Shown here: positions 35,763-43,929 of the stretch, one piece after another
Numbering within the stretch: the stretch's first letter is position 1
Layout: every line of letters begins with the position of its first letter
Source: Clostridium_AW malenominatum
GTDB lineage: Bacteria; Bacillota; Clostridia; Clostridiales; Clostridiaceae
Direction of reading: 5' to 3'
DNA length: 64,000 nucleotides
NCBI RefSeq assembly: GCF_039521365.1
Contig: NZ_BAAACF010000001.1
Coordinates: 372,001-436,000, forward strand
Program-made: the position numbers and the translations under genes
The notes under the pieces: generated by a model
What the model was told of the DNA's origin: nothing
The model's database searches: none
What the model saw: the letters and a program-made list of their open reading frames with translations, nothing else

Positions 35763-36825
35763 AGTAGTAAAAAGAAGTGATGTGTCCAGTAAAGAAGCTT
35801 TTGCTATAAGAGCTGTTTCTATTATTTTAGCTTTTATAACTATAGCACTATTTATAGGAATTATAGGTTTTAATCCTATAAAAGTGTATGTAAGTATGAT
35901 TAAGGGAGCATTTGGTTCGGTTTATAGCTTTAAGCAAACTCTAATAAAAGCAATTCCTCTTTTAATTTCCGCACTTGGAATTTCTGTGGCTTTTAAGATG
36001 AAGTTTTGGAATATCGGTGGAGAAGGACAGATAGTAATGGGAGCTTTTTTATCCTCTTATTTTGCATTGAAATTCCCAGATTTAAATGGGTTTATACTTA
36101 TGCCAATTATGATTTTAGCTGGGGTAGTGGGGGGAGCTATATGGGCTTTCATACCAGCAATTTTAAAGTGGAAATGGGATACTAATGAAACTATTGTAAC
36201 TTTAATGATGAATTATATTGCTCTAAAATTTATAACTTATTTACAATATGGACCATGGAAGGATCCAAAGGCTCAGGGGTTTCCTAAGATACCTAACTTT
36301 AGTGACAATGCAATTTTGCCGGATTTCTTAGGAATTCATATTGGATGGATTATAGCTATTATTTTAACTATTATTATGTATGTGTTTATGACTCGCTCAA
36401 AAAAGGGATATGAAGTTGCTGTACTAGGTGAAAGCGTAAAAACTGCCCTTTATGCAGGAGTTAATATAAAGAAAACTATAATTATTGCTATGCTTTTAAG
36501 CGGAGGGTTATGTGGTTTAACTGGAATGATACAGGCCTCTGCTGTTAGTAACACCCTATCTGTAGAAGTATCAGGAGGAGTAGGATTTACTGCTATTATA
36601 ATTGCATGGCTATCAAATTTAAATTCCTTTGCAATATTAATTGTATCTGTATTGTTTGCAGCATTACTTGAGGGAGCTAGCTTTATACAAACGGCCTATA
36701 ATATACCTCAAGCAGTGGCTTTGATAATTCAATCCTCGGTATTGTTTTTTATATTAGGAAGTGAATTCTTTATTAATTATAAAGTATTTAGGAAAGTACA
36801 TTCTCCCATAAAGGAGGGAAAATAA
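35755..36825 (+). CDS. Nucleoside ABC importer permease 1
   Basis: A 356-residue BPD_transp_2 family permease with about 9-10 spans. The diagnostic MKFWNIGGEGQIVMGAF lies near residues 80-95, and WDTNETIVTLMMNYIA near 145. The start is the TTG at 35755, seven bases after AGGAG; the TTG at 35749 is only one base from that site. It pairs with the next gene as the membrane channel. Confidence 0.92.
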   Translation: MFRVVKRSDVSSKEAFAIRAVSIILAFITIALFIGIIGFNPIKVYVSMIKGAFGSVYSFKQTLIKAIPLLISALGISVAFKMKFWNIGGEGQIVMGAFLSSYFALKFPDLNGFILMPIMILAGVVGGAIWAFIPAILKWKWDTNETIVTLMMNYIALKFITYLQYGPWKDPKAQGFPKIPNFSDNAILPDFLGIHIGWIIAIILTIIMYVFMTRSKKGYEVAVLGESVKTALYAGVNIKKTIIIAMLLSGGLCGLTGMIQASAVSNTLSVEVSGGVGFTAIIIAWLSNLNSFAILIVSVLFAALLEGASFIQTAYNIPQAVALIIQSSVLFFILGSEFFINYKVFRKVHSPIKEGK

Positions 36826-36827
36826 CT

Positions 36828-37763
36828 ATGGATACATTTATTTTGTTTTTAGAGGCTTCTATTGTAGCGGGAACTCCTTTATTATTTGGAACATTAGGGG
36901 AAATACTTTCAGAAAGAAGTGGTAACTTAAATTTAGGTGTAGAAGGTATGATGCTTATGGGAGCAGTTATTGGATTCCTTACAGGGTTAAAAACAGGCAA
37001 TCCAATAATAGCAATGGTAGGAGCCATGGTAGCAGGAGCCTTTGGGGCTTTAATTTACGGCTTTCTTACTATAAGTTTAAGAGCAAATCAGGTTGTAGCG
37101 GGACTAGCTCTTACTATATTTGGAACGGGATTTTCAGGTTTTGTTGGAAAAAGTCTATCCGGAGAAGTTACCCCAGATAAGATTAAAAACTTTTTTAAAC
37201 CTATATCTTTGCCTGTACTTGGAGATATACCTTTTATAGGTCAAGTTTTTTTTAAACAGGATCCCTTCATATATTTTGGATATATAGTAGCAATAATGCT
37301 AGGAATATATATATATAAGACCTCTAAGGGTTTAAATTTAAGATCCGTTGGAGAAGAGCCTAAATCCGCAGATGCTGCTGGAATTAATGTTACTCTTTAT
37401 AAATATATTCATGTTTTACTAGGAGGAGCATTATGTGGATTAGGAGGAGCATACCTTTCTTTAGTATATGTACCTGCATGGCAAGAAAACGTAACTGCAG
37501 GAAGAGGATGGATAGCTGTTGCCCTAGTTATATTTGTAGCTTGGAACCCATACAAAGCATTGCTAGGTTCTTATTTATTCGGAGGTCTTGATATTATAGG
37601 TTTTAGACTTCAAGGCTCCAGTATACAAATCTCTCAGTATGTAATAGATATGTTTCCATATATAATTACAATATTAGTAATGGTTATGGTATCCATAAAT
37701 AAAAACTCTAAAAATTCTCCACCTAAGGGGTTAGGGGTTTCTTATTTTAGAGAAGAGAGATAA
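36828..37763 (+). CDS. Nucleoside ABC importer permease 2
   Basis: A 311-residue partner permease. FGTLGEILSERSGNLNLGVE near residues 21-40 and EGMMLMGAVIGF are the family hallmark, and the later WIAVALVIFVAWNPYKALLG is also conserved. GGAGGGAAAATAACT precedes the ATG, two bases after permease 1. It ends the purine-salvage operon; the pyrimidine promoter starts 8 bases later. Confidence 0.92.
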   Translation: MDTFILFLEASIVAGTPLLFGTLGEILSERSGNLNLGVEGMMLMGAVIGFLTGLKTGNPIIAMVGAMVAGAFGALIYGFLTISLRANQVVAGLALTIFGTGFSGFVGKSLSGEVTPDKIKNFFKPISLPVLGDIPFIGQVFFKQDPFIYFGYIVAIMLGIYIYKTSKGLNLRSVGEEPKSADAAGINVTLYKYIHVLLGGALCGLGGAYLSLVYVPAWQENVTAGRGWIAVALVIFVAWNPYKALLGSYLFGGLDIIGFRLQGSSIQISQYVIDMFPYIITILVMVMVSINKNSKNSPPKGLGVSYFREER

Positions 37764-37770
37764 AAAAATA

Positions 37771-37799
37771 TTGACTATAAAGTAGAATAGTGATATTAT
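37771..37799 (+). promoter_or_regulatory. Promoter of the pyrimidine operon
   Basis: TTGACT (37771-37776), 17 bases, TATTAT (37794-37799). Predicted start is about 37806, 18 bases before the first PyrR hairpin. Confidence 0.75.
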
Positions 37800-37823
37800 T
37801 AGTGAAAGAAAAAAGAATATATG

Positions 37824-37855
37824 CCTTTAAAGTGGGTCCTGTGAGGCTCGAAAGG
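37824..37855 (+). promoter_or_regulatory. PyrR-binding RNA element 1 with transcription attenuator
   Basis: CCTTT (37824-37828) and AAAGG (37851-37855) enclose an upper stem GGGTC/GGCTC and the conserved CTGTGAG loop, matching the PyrR-binding hairpin. Its 3' arm overlaps AAGGAAAGC (37852-37860), which pairs 8 of 9 with the terminator's 5' arm GCCTTCCTT (37904-37912). PyrR bound with UMP should therefore block the antiterminator and stop transcription, as in Bacillus pyr operons. Confidence 0.88.
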
Positions 37856-37903
37856 AAAGCGTTAGATAAAGCAAAATTTATCTATTGGTAATAGTGTATC
37901 TAT

Positions 37904-37930
37904 GCCTTCCTTCAAGGAAGGCATTTTTTT
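37904..37930 (+). terminator. Attenuator terminator in the pyr leader
   Basis: GCCTTCC (37904-37910) pairs with GGAAGGC (37916-37922), followed by ATTTTTTT. Confidence 0.92.
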
Positions 37931-38004
37931 ATTATATGAAATTATGATAATAATTTCTTCATTAAAATAGCAAAGTAAATATATATAAATAAGAAAATGC
38001 ATTG

Positions 38005-38137
38005 GAGTGAACTTAGCAATTCTTAGATATTTTTAGAGGTTTTCGTTAAAAAACCACATTGTCTGAGCAAAGCGAGTTATGTGGTTTTAGAAAATCGAAT
38101 AAAAATATATCTAGAATTGTTTAGTGGAACGACACTC
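38005..38137. repeat. 133-bp inverted repeat with the same apical loop, inside the pyr leader
   Basis: The outer arms GAGTG/CACTC (38005-38009/38133-38137) are followed by imperfect long arms (38013-38035 with 38100-38124). The inner arms are AAAACCACAT/ATGTGGTTTT (38050-38059/38079-38088). The apical 19-base loop TGTCTGAGCAAAGCGAGTT (38060-38078) differs by one base from that of the element at 15579-15766, although the stems are unrelated. It lies between the pyr attenuator and pyrB and would be transcribed with the operon. Confidence 0.8.
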
Positions 38138-38163
38138 ATAGAAGATTTATATATAGGTACACA

Positions 38164-38194
38164 CTTTTAATTTAGTACAGAGAGACTAAAAAGG
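38164..38194 (+). promoter_or_regulatory. PyrR-type hairpin 2, overlapping the pyrB ribosome binding site
   Basis: CTTTT...TAGT, the loop ACAGAGAG, then ACTA...AAAAAGG has the layout of element 3 at 43837, including the CAGAGAG loop. Its 3' AAGG (38191-38194) is the beginning of the pyrB Shine-Dalgarno AAGGAGG (38191-38197). PyrR binding here should mask the site and repress pyrB translation directly. The loop base C of TCCAG is A here, so affinity may be lower. Confidence 0.75.
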
Positions 38195-38204
38195 AGGAGT
38201 AAAC

Positions 38205-39128
38205 ATGTTAAAAGGAAGACATTTACTAGATCCTAGAGATCTTACAATTGAAGAAACTGATAATTTATTAGAACTTGCTGGAGATATATTCCTACAACCT
38301 GAAAAGTATTCAAAGCTTTGTGAGGGTAAGATTCTTGCTACTTTGTTTTATGAGCCAAGTACAAGAACTAGATTAAGCTTTGAAGCAGCTATGATGAGGC
38401 TAGGTGGAAAGGTTATTGGATTCTCTGAGGCAAGTTCTTCTTCTGTATCAAAAGGGGAAAGTATAGCAGATACTATAAGAACAATATCTTGTTATGCTGA
38501 CATAGCAGTTATGAGACATCCAAAGGAAGGAGCACCTAAAATTGCATCCATGTATTCATCTATACCAGTAGTAAATGCAGGAGATGGTAGCCATCAACAT
38601 CCAACTCAAACACTTACAGACTTAATGACAATTAAATCTTTAAAAGGCAGTTTATCAAACTTGACCGTTGGATTCTGTGGAGACTTAAAGTTTGGAAGAA
38701 CGGTGCATTCACTGATTAAGTCCTTATCTCGATATGAGAATAATAAAATAATTTTAATATCACCGGAAGAATTAAGAATTCCAAATTATATAAGAAAAGA
38801 AGTATTGCAAAAAAATAATATTGAATTTATAGAAGTAGAAAATATAGAAGAGGTTATAGGTTCCTTAGATATCCTTTATATGACTAGAGTACAAAAAGAA
38901 AGATTTTTTAACGAGGAAGATTATATAAGATTAAAGGACAGTTATATACTAGACAGGGAAAAAATGAAAAAAGCCTCTGAAAACATGATAATATTACATC
39001 CATTACCAAGAGTTAATGAAATTAGTTATGAAATAGATGAAGATCCTAGAGCAGCGTATTTCTTACAAGCTAAGTACGGAATGTATGTAAGAATGGCACT
39101 TATCCTAAAACTTTTGGGGGTGATGTAA
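38205..39128 (+). CDS. pyrB: Aspartate carbamoyltransferase catalytic chain
   Basis: Makes N-carbamoyl-aspartate, the first committed step to UMP. The 307 residues show the carbamoyl-phosphate site PSTRTRLSFEAAM near 50, HQHPTQTLTD near 130, HPLPRVNEI near 267 and DPRAAYF near 285. AAGGAGGAG precedes the ATG and overlaps a PyrR-type hairpin. It overlaps pyrI by one base (TAATG). Confidence 0.96.
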   Translation: MLKGRHLLDPRDLTIEETDNLLELAGDIFLQPEKYSKLCEGKILATLFYEPSTRTRLSFEAAMMRLGGKVIGFSEASSSSVSKGESIADTIRTISCYADIAVMRHPKEGAPKIASMYSSIPVVNAGDGSHQHPTQTLTDLMTIKSLKGSLSNLTVGFCGDLKFGRTVHSLIKSLSRYENNKIILISPEELRIPNYIRKEVLQKNNIEFIEVENIEEVIGSLDILYMTRVQKERFFNEEDYIRLKDSYILDREKMKKASENMIILHPLPRVNEISYEIDEDPRAAYFLQAKYGMYVRMALILKLLGVM

Positions 39129-39574
39129 TGTTAACTATAGCTAGTATAAAAAATGGTGTAGTTATAGACCACATTAAATCAGGTTATGGAATAAAAATTT
39201 ATAATTATCTGAGACTTAACAAAGTAGACTATTCTGTGGCACTAATAATGAATGTATATAGTGAAAAGTTAGGTAAAAAGGATATTATAAAAATTGAAAA
39301 TAATATAGATATAGACTTTACTGTGTTAGGATTAATAGATCCAAATATCACTATAAACATTATTCAAAATGAAAATATAAAAGAAAAGGTGAATCTTCAT
39401 CTTCCAAGTAAGGTAGAAAGCATACTAAGATGCAAAAATCCAAGATGTGTAACTTCTATAGAAAAGTATATGCCACATGTATTTCATCTAACAGATGAGA
39501 GTAAAGGCGAGTATAAGTGTGAATACTGTGAAGAAATATTAAAAGTTGAGGTGGATTACCTATGGAACTTTTAA
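39128..39574 (+). CDS. pyrI: Aspartate carbamoyltransferase regulatory chain
   Basis: Allosteric subunit that binds nucleotides and forms the dodecameric ATCase with PyrB. The 148 residues start LTIASIKNGVVIDHI. The four zinc Cys are in CKNPRC near 101-106 and CEYC near 135-138. Its presence predicts feedback control of enzyme activity in addition to RNA-level control. It overlaps pyrC by 13 bases. Confidence 0.95.
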   Translation: MLTIASIKNGVVIDHIKSGYGIKIYNYLRLNKVDYSVALIMNVYSEKLGKKDIIKIENNIDIDFTVLGLIDPNITINIIQNENIKEKVNLHLPSKVESILRCKNPRCVTSIEKYMPHVFHLTDESKGEYKCEYCEEILKVEVDYLWNF

Positions 39575-40749
39575 TAAAGGGAGCAAGAGTTGTTGATTGG
39601 AGAGGAGATTTCTACGGAGATATTTATATAAAGAATGGGTTAATAAATGAAATAGGAGAAGACCTAAAGAAGGATTGTAAGGTTATAGATGGACAAGGAA
39701 AAGTTGTAATGCCAGCTTTTGTAGACCTCCATGTACACTTTAGAGAACCTGGGTTTACTTATAAAGAGGATATTGAAAGCGGAAGTAGAGCAGCAGTTCG
39801 GGGCGGATATACTGCAGTAAATTTAATGGCAAATACAAATCCTATATGCAGTAATATGGAAGTAGTAAATGAAGTAATTACTAGGGGAGAAAAAATAAAT
39901 CTAGTAGATATTCATCAAACGGTTTCTATAACAAAGGATTTTGATGGAAAGACTATAAGTCACATAGATACATTAGAAGATAAGGTTAAGATAATGTCCG
40001 AAGATGGGAAAGAAGTGATGAATAGTAGCACAATGCTCAATGCAATGGTCAAAGCAAAGGATAAAAATATAATAGTAATGTGTCATTGCGAAAATGAAGA
40101 ACTGGTAGCTTTAGATACAAGACTATCGGAAAATACTATGACATGGAGAAATATAGCTTTAGCTAAATATACAAAATGTCCAATTCATATAGCTCACGTA
40201 AGTACTAAGGAAGCAATGGAATATATAATAGATGCTAAAAAGGGCGGGTATGAAATAACTTGTGAAGTAGCTCCACATCATATTGCTCTTACAGATGAGG
40301 TAGAGTATAGAGTAAATCCGCCTATAAGGAAAGAAGAGGATGTTAACTTTTTAATAAAAGCTATACAAGATGGATGGGTAGATGCCATAGCTACAGACCA
40401 TGCTCCTCACAGTCATGAAGATAAACTAAAGGGAGCACCGGGAATATCAGGAATAGAAACAGCTTTTTCTATATGCTACACAAAATTAGTAGTGGAAGAG
40501 GGGCTAAGTTTAAGCAAGCTATCAGAGATAATGTCCAAAAATCCTAGTAATATCATGGGATTAAATAAAGGAGAAATAAAAATCGGGTTAGAGGGAGATT
40601 TGGTTATAATAGATTTAGAAAAGGAAATTGAAATTCAGGGGAAAAAATTTATTTCAAAGGGTAAAAATACGCCTTTTGATGGAATGAAATTTAAGGGTCA
40701 AATATTAAAAACCATAAAGGGAGGAAGAATAGTATATGATTATAGATAA
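39562..40749 (+). CDS. pyrC: Dihydroorotase
   Basis: Cyclises carbamoyl-aspartate to dihydroorotate. The 395-residue class I enzyme has metal ligands in VDLHVHFREPG near 53-63, MCHCENEE near 173, HIAHVST near 212 and IATDHAPHS near 277. The start is the ATG after GAGGTGG inside the end of pyrI. It overlaps pyrF by 14 bases. Confidence 0.95.
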   Translation: MELLIKGARVVDWRGDFYGDIYIKNGLINEIGEDLKKDCKVIDGQGKVVMPAFVDLHVHFREPGFTYKEDIESGSRAAVRGGYTAVNLMANTNPICSNMEVVNEVITRGEKINLVDIHQTVSITKDFDGKTISHIDTLEDKVKIMSEDGKEVMNSSTMLNAMVKAKDKNIIVMCHCENEELVALDTRLSENTMTWRNIALAKYTKCPIHIAHVSTKEAMEYIIDAKKGGYEITCEVAPHHIALTDEVEYRVNPPIRKEEDVNFLIKAIQDGWVDAIATDHAPHSHEDKLKGAPGISGIETAFSICYTKLVVEEGLSLSKLSEIMSKNPSNIMGLNKGEIKIGLEGDLVIIDLEKEIEIQGKKFISKGKNTPFDGMKFKGQILKTIKGGRIVYDYR

Positions 40750-41602
40750 ATTGTATGAGAGAGTAAAGGAAAAAGGGCATGTATGTGTAGGACTTGATAC
40801 ATCAATAGATTATCTTCCTAAAGAGTTTATAAATAAATGCGGGTCACAGGGAGAAGCCATATTAAGATTTAACCAAAGAATAATAGATGCAACCGATGAT
40901 GTAGCAGCTTGTTTTAAAGTTCAAATTGCATATTACGAAGCTTTAGGTTTAGAAGGACTATTAGCCTATAAAAAAACCTTAGATTATCTTAAAAGCAAAG
41001 AAGCTATAATTATATCAGATATAAAAAGAGGAGACATTGCAGATACGGCAAAAATGTATGCTAAAGCTCACTTTGAAGGAGACTTTGAAACGGATTTTAT
41101 AACTTTAAATCCTTACATGGGAATGGATAGTATAGAGCCTTACCTAGACTATGTAAAGGAGAAAGAAAAGGGACTTTTCGTCCTAGTTAGAACTTCCAAC
41201 AAGGGAGCTAAAGATATAGAATACTTAGAAACAAAAGAAGATGGCAAGGTATATGAAGCTGTGGGGGAAAAAATAAATACCCTAGGAAAAGAGTATGTGG
41301 GTAAATATGGGTATAGCTCCATAGGAGGAGTAGTGGGATGTACTCACGTGGATGAAGCCATAAGCATGAGAAGCAAATTAAGCAATACCTTCTTTTTAAT
41401 ACCAGGATACGGTGCTCAAGGAGGAAAAGCTGAAGATGTGGCTCTATATTTAAAGGAAGGCAATGGAGGAGTTGTAAATTCTTCAAGAGGAATACTTTTA
41501 GCTTACAAAAAGGAAGAAGGAAACTTTGAACGTTTTGAGGACTACTCAAGGAAAGAAGCAATAAACATGAGAGATGCTATTCTAAAACATTGTAAGAAAT
41601 AA
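40736..41602 (+). CDS. pyrF: Orotidine-5'-phosphate decarboxylase, type 2
   Basis: Final step, OMP to UMP. The 288 residues are the longer type 2 form. CVGLDTSIDYLP lies near 16, the catalytic IISDIKRGDIADTA near 85 and VVNSSRGIL near 247. The start is the ATG at 40736 overlapping the pyrC end, with GGAGGAAG upstream. Confidence 0.94.
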   Translation: MIIDKLYERVKEKGHVCVGLDTSIDYLPKEFINKCGSQGEAILRFNQRIIDATDDVAACFKVQIAYYEALGLEGLLAYKKTLDYLKSKEAIIISDIKRGDIADTAKMYAKAHFEGDFETDFITLNPYMGMDSIEPYLDYVKEKEKGLFVLVRTSNKGAKDIEYLETKEDGKVYEAVGEKINTLGKEYVGKYGYSSIGGVVGCTHVDEAISMRSKLSNTFFLIPGYGAQGGKAEDVALYLKEGNGGVVNSSRGILLAYKKEEGNFERFEDYSRKEAINMRDAILKHCKK

Positions 41603-41621
41603 AAAAGTAAAGGAGATAACC

Positions 41622-42350
41622 ATGGAGTATAGAGAAGATAAGGTTTTATATAATAAGGAAATTTGTAGTGGTATATGGGAACTTAAAATTTCAGGAGATT
41701 TTAAAGGAGAACCTGGACAATTTTATATGTTAAGGGCTTGGGAAAATGAACCTTTACTTAGTAGGCCAATAAGTATTTACTCCATAGATGAAGAGGGAAT
41801 AAGTTTCTTATATAAGATAGTAGGAAAAGGCACTGAGATATTAAAAAAGCTTCAAAAGGGAAATGAAATAAAGTTAACTGGGCCACTAGGCAATGGATTT
41901 TCTTTAGATAAGATAAAAGGAAAGGTAGCTTTAGTCGCAGGAGGAATTGGCATAGCGCCAATGTACTATCTAGCTCAAAAGTTAAATTTATGCGAAATTC
42001 ATCTTTATGGAGGGTTTAAAGATGAATCATATTCTACAGAAAAGTTTTCTCCCTATGTGAAAAAGGTGTTAATAGCAACGGAAAGTGGGGAAGAAGGCGA
42101 AAAAGGATATATAACTGACTATGTAGATGTAGATAATTATGATGTGGTTATAAGCTGTGGACCAGAAATAATGATGAATAAGTTAGTTTCAAAGTGCAAA
42201 GAAAAAGATGTGACTATTTACGTATCAATGGAGAAGCACATGGCTTGTGGAGTGGGAGCATGCTTAGTGTGTACTTGCAAAACTAATGATGGTTATAAAA
42301 GAGCCTGCAAAGAAGGACCAGTATTTTTAGGAGAGGAGCTTAGGGAATAG
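41622..42350 (+). CDS. pyrK: Dihydroorotate dehydrogenase electron-transfer subunit
   Basis: Carries electrons from PyrD to NAD+ through FAD and a 2Fe-2S centre. The 242 residues have a flavin site PLLSRPISIY near 46, a nucleotide site GGIGIAPMYYL near 106 and the C-terminal cluster cysteines in HMACGVGACLVCTCK with a later ACK. AAAGGAGA precedes the ATG. It sits directly before pyrD, with which it forms a class 1B complex. Confidence 0.94.
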   Translation: MEYREDKVLYNKEICSGIWELKISGDFKGEPGQFYMLRAWENEPLLSRPISIYSIDEEGISFLYKIVGKGTEILKKLQKGNEIKLTGPLGNGFSLDKIKGKVALVAGGIGIAPMYYLAQKLNLCEIHLYGGFKDESYSTEKFSPYVKKVLIATESGEEGEKGYITDYVDVDNYDVVISCGPEIMMNKLVSKCKEKDVTIYVSMEKHMACGVGACLVCTCKTNDGYKRACKEGPVFLGEELRE

Positions 42351-42351
42351 T

Positions 42352-43245
42352 ATGATGGTGAATATATGTGGTGTAGAATTTAAGAACCCTGTTATAGCAG
42401 CCTCTGGAACCTTTGGATTTGGAGAAGAGTACAATGGATTTTACCCTGTAAGTAAGCTGGGTGGAATAAGTACAAAGGGATTAACCATTAATAAGAAAAA
42501 TGGAAATGATGGTTTGAGGGTATATGAAACCACAGGGGGAATGTTAAACAGTGTAGGACTACAAAATCCCGGGGTGGAAGACTTTATAAAATATGAATAT
42601 CCTAAAATGAAAAAGTTAAATACGGTAATACTTGCAAATCTAGGCGGAGGAACAATAGAGGATTATTTAAAAGGAGTAGAGCTTTTAAATAAAACAGAAG
42701 TGGATATGATTGAATTAAATATATCTTGCCCTAATGTAAAAGAAGGGGGCATGGCATTTGGTATAAAATCAAAAGTTGCTTACGAAGTAGTTAAAGAAGT
42801 TAAAAATATATGCAATAAGCCTCTTATGGTAAAATTATCCCCTAACGCAGAAGATATTGTAGACATGGCCTATAAGTGCTGCGAAGGGGGAGCGGATGGC
42901 TTATCATTAGTTAATACCTTCAAAGCCATGGCTATAGATATACATGATAAGAAACCAGTATTTAAAAACATAACAGCAGGACTTTCTGGGCCGGCTATAA
43001 AACCAATTGCACTTAGAATGGTCTATGAAGTTTGTAAAGCGGTAGATGTACCAGTGATAGGCCTAGGTGGCATAATGAATTGGCAAGATGCTATAGAGTT
43101 TATCATGGCAGGAGCTTCAGCCATACAAATAGGTACAGTAAATTTTATAAACCCTAGAGGGGGCATAGAAATTGTAGATGGTATAGAAAATTATATGAAA
43201 GCTCAAGGAATTAAAAGTTTAGAAGAAATAAGAGGAATAATTTAG
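42352..43245 (+). CDS. pyrD: Dihydroorotate dehydrogenase class 1B, catalytic subunit
   Basis: Oxidises dihydroorotate to orotate using FMN. The 297 residues have GTFGFGEEY near 19, the catalytic Cys in ELNISCPNVKEGG near 125, MVKLSPNAEDI near 160 and the FMN phosphate site GLGGIMNWQDA near 238. It starts one base after pyrK. ATG codons at 42352 and 42355 are both possible. Confidence 0.95.
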   Translation: MMVNICGVEFKNPVIAASGTFGFGEEYNGFYPVSKLGGISTKGLTINKKNGNDGLRVYETTGGMLNSVGLQNPGVEDFIKYEYPKMKKLNTVILANLGGGTIEDYLKGVELLNKTEVDMIELNISCPNVKEGGMAFGIKSKVAYEVVKEVKNICNKPLMVKLSPNAEDIVDMAYKCCEGGADGLSLVNTFKAMAIDIHDKKPVFKNITAGLSGPAIKPIALRMVYEVCKAVDVPVIGLGGIMNWQDAIEFIMAGASAIQIGTVNFINPRGGIEIVDGIENYMKAQGIKSLEEIRGII

Positions 43246-43257
43246 GAGGTTTTAAGT

Positions 43258-43830
43258 ATGGAAAAAGTAATAATTGATATATTAAAAGAATGTGATGCAC
43301 TTTTAGAGGGACACTTCTTACTATCATCAGGAAGACATAGTGATAAATACTGTCAGTGTGCAAAATTGCTTCAATATCCAGATAAGGCTGAGAAGGTACT
43401 TAAAGTAGTAAGTGAACAGTTAAAAAATGTAGAATTCGACTTAGTAGTTGGTCCAGCTATGGGAGGAATTGTTGTAGCTTATGAGCTAGCTAGACAGCTA
43501 AATAAACCAGGAATATTTTCAGAAAGACAAGATGGGGTTATGACTTTAAGAAGAGGATTTGAAATTAAAAAAGGGCAAAAGGTTATAATATCTGAAGATG
43601 TTATAACTACAGGAAAATCTTCACTAGAAGTTGTAAAGCTAATAGAAGAATTAGGTGGAGAGGTAGTTGGACTCAGCTGCATAGTAGATAGAAGAGATGA
43701 GGGGGTAAATCTGACCTATCCAATATATAGTGCAGTTAAAATAGATGTAAAATCTTATGATAAGGAAAATTGTCCTTTGTGTAAAGAGGGCATAGAGTAT
43801 GTTAAACCAGGAAGTAGAAATATAAAATAA
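43258..43830 (+). CDS. pyrE: Orotate phosphoribosyltransferase
   Basis: Joins orotate and PRPP to give OMP. The 190 residues contain LLSSGRHSDKY near 22, VVGPAMGGIVVAYELA near 64 and the PRPP loop VIISEDVITTGKSS near 108. GGAGG precedes the ATG. The third PyrR-type hairpin begins 6 bases after its stop. Confidence 0.95.
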   Translation: MEKVIIDILKECDALLEGHFLLSSGRHSDKYCQCAKLLQYPDKAEKVLKVVSEQLKNVEFDLVVGPAMGGIVVAYELARQLNKPGIFSERQDGVMTLRRGFEIKKGQKVIISEDVITTGKSSLEVVKLIEELGGEVVGLSCIVDRRDEGVNLTYPIYSAVKIDVKSYDKENCPLCKEGIEYVKPGSRNIK

Positions 43831-43836
43831 TAATAT

Positions 43837-43867
43837 CCTTTAAATTAGTCCAGTGAGACTAAAAAGG
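43837..43867 (+). promoter_or_regulatory. PyrR-binding RNA element 3 upstream of carA
   Basis: The arms CCTTT/AAAGG enclose an upper stem TAGTC/GACTA and the loop CAGTGA, a near-perfect PyrR hairpin. No terminator follows, so output must differ from element 1. Its 3' AAGG (43864-43867) is also the first arm of the anti-sequestor hairpin described next. Confidence 0.88.
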
Positions 43868-43924
43868 TTAGGGAATTTGGAATAAATCCATTTTTCCTCA
43901 CCTTCAAATTTAAATATGAGGTGA
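43864..43924 (+). promoter_or_regulatory. Shine-Dalgarno sequestor/anti-sequestor switch of carA
   Basis: Two exclusive folds are visible. Anti-sequestor: AAGGT (43864-43868) with ACCTT (43900-43904), AGG/CCT (43870-43872/43896-43898) and TGGA/TCCA (43878-43881/43887-43890). Sequestor: TCACCT (43898-43903) with AGGTGA (43919-43924), which hides the carA ribosome binding site GAGGTG (43918-43923). PyrR binding at 43837-43867 would break the anti-sequestor and let the sequestor form. Confidence 0.7.
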
Positions 43925-43929
43925 TGAAA

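Noticed and set aside
41208..41561. 117-codon open frame opposite pyrF
   Set aside because: Antisense shadow of a firmly identified gene, with no ribosome binding site.
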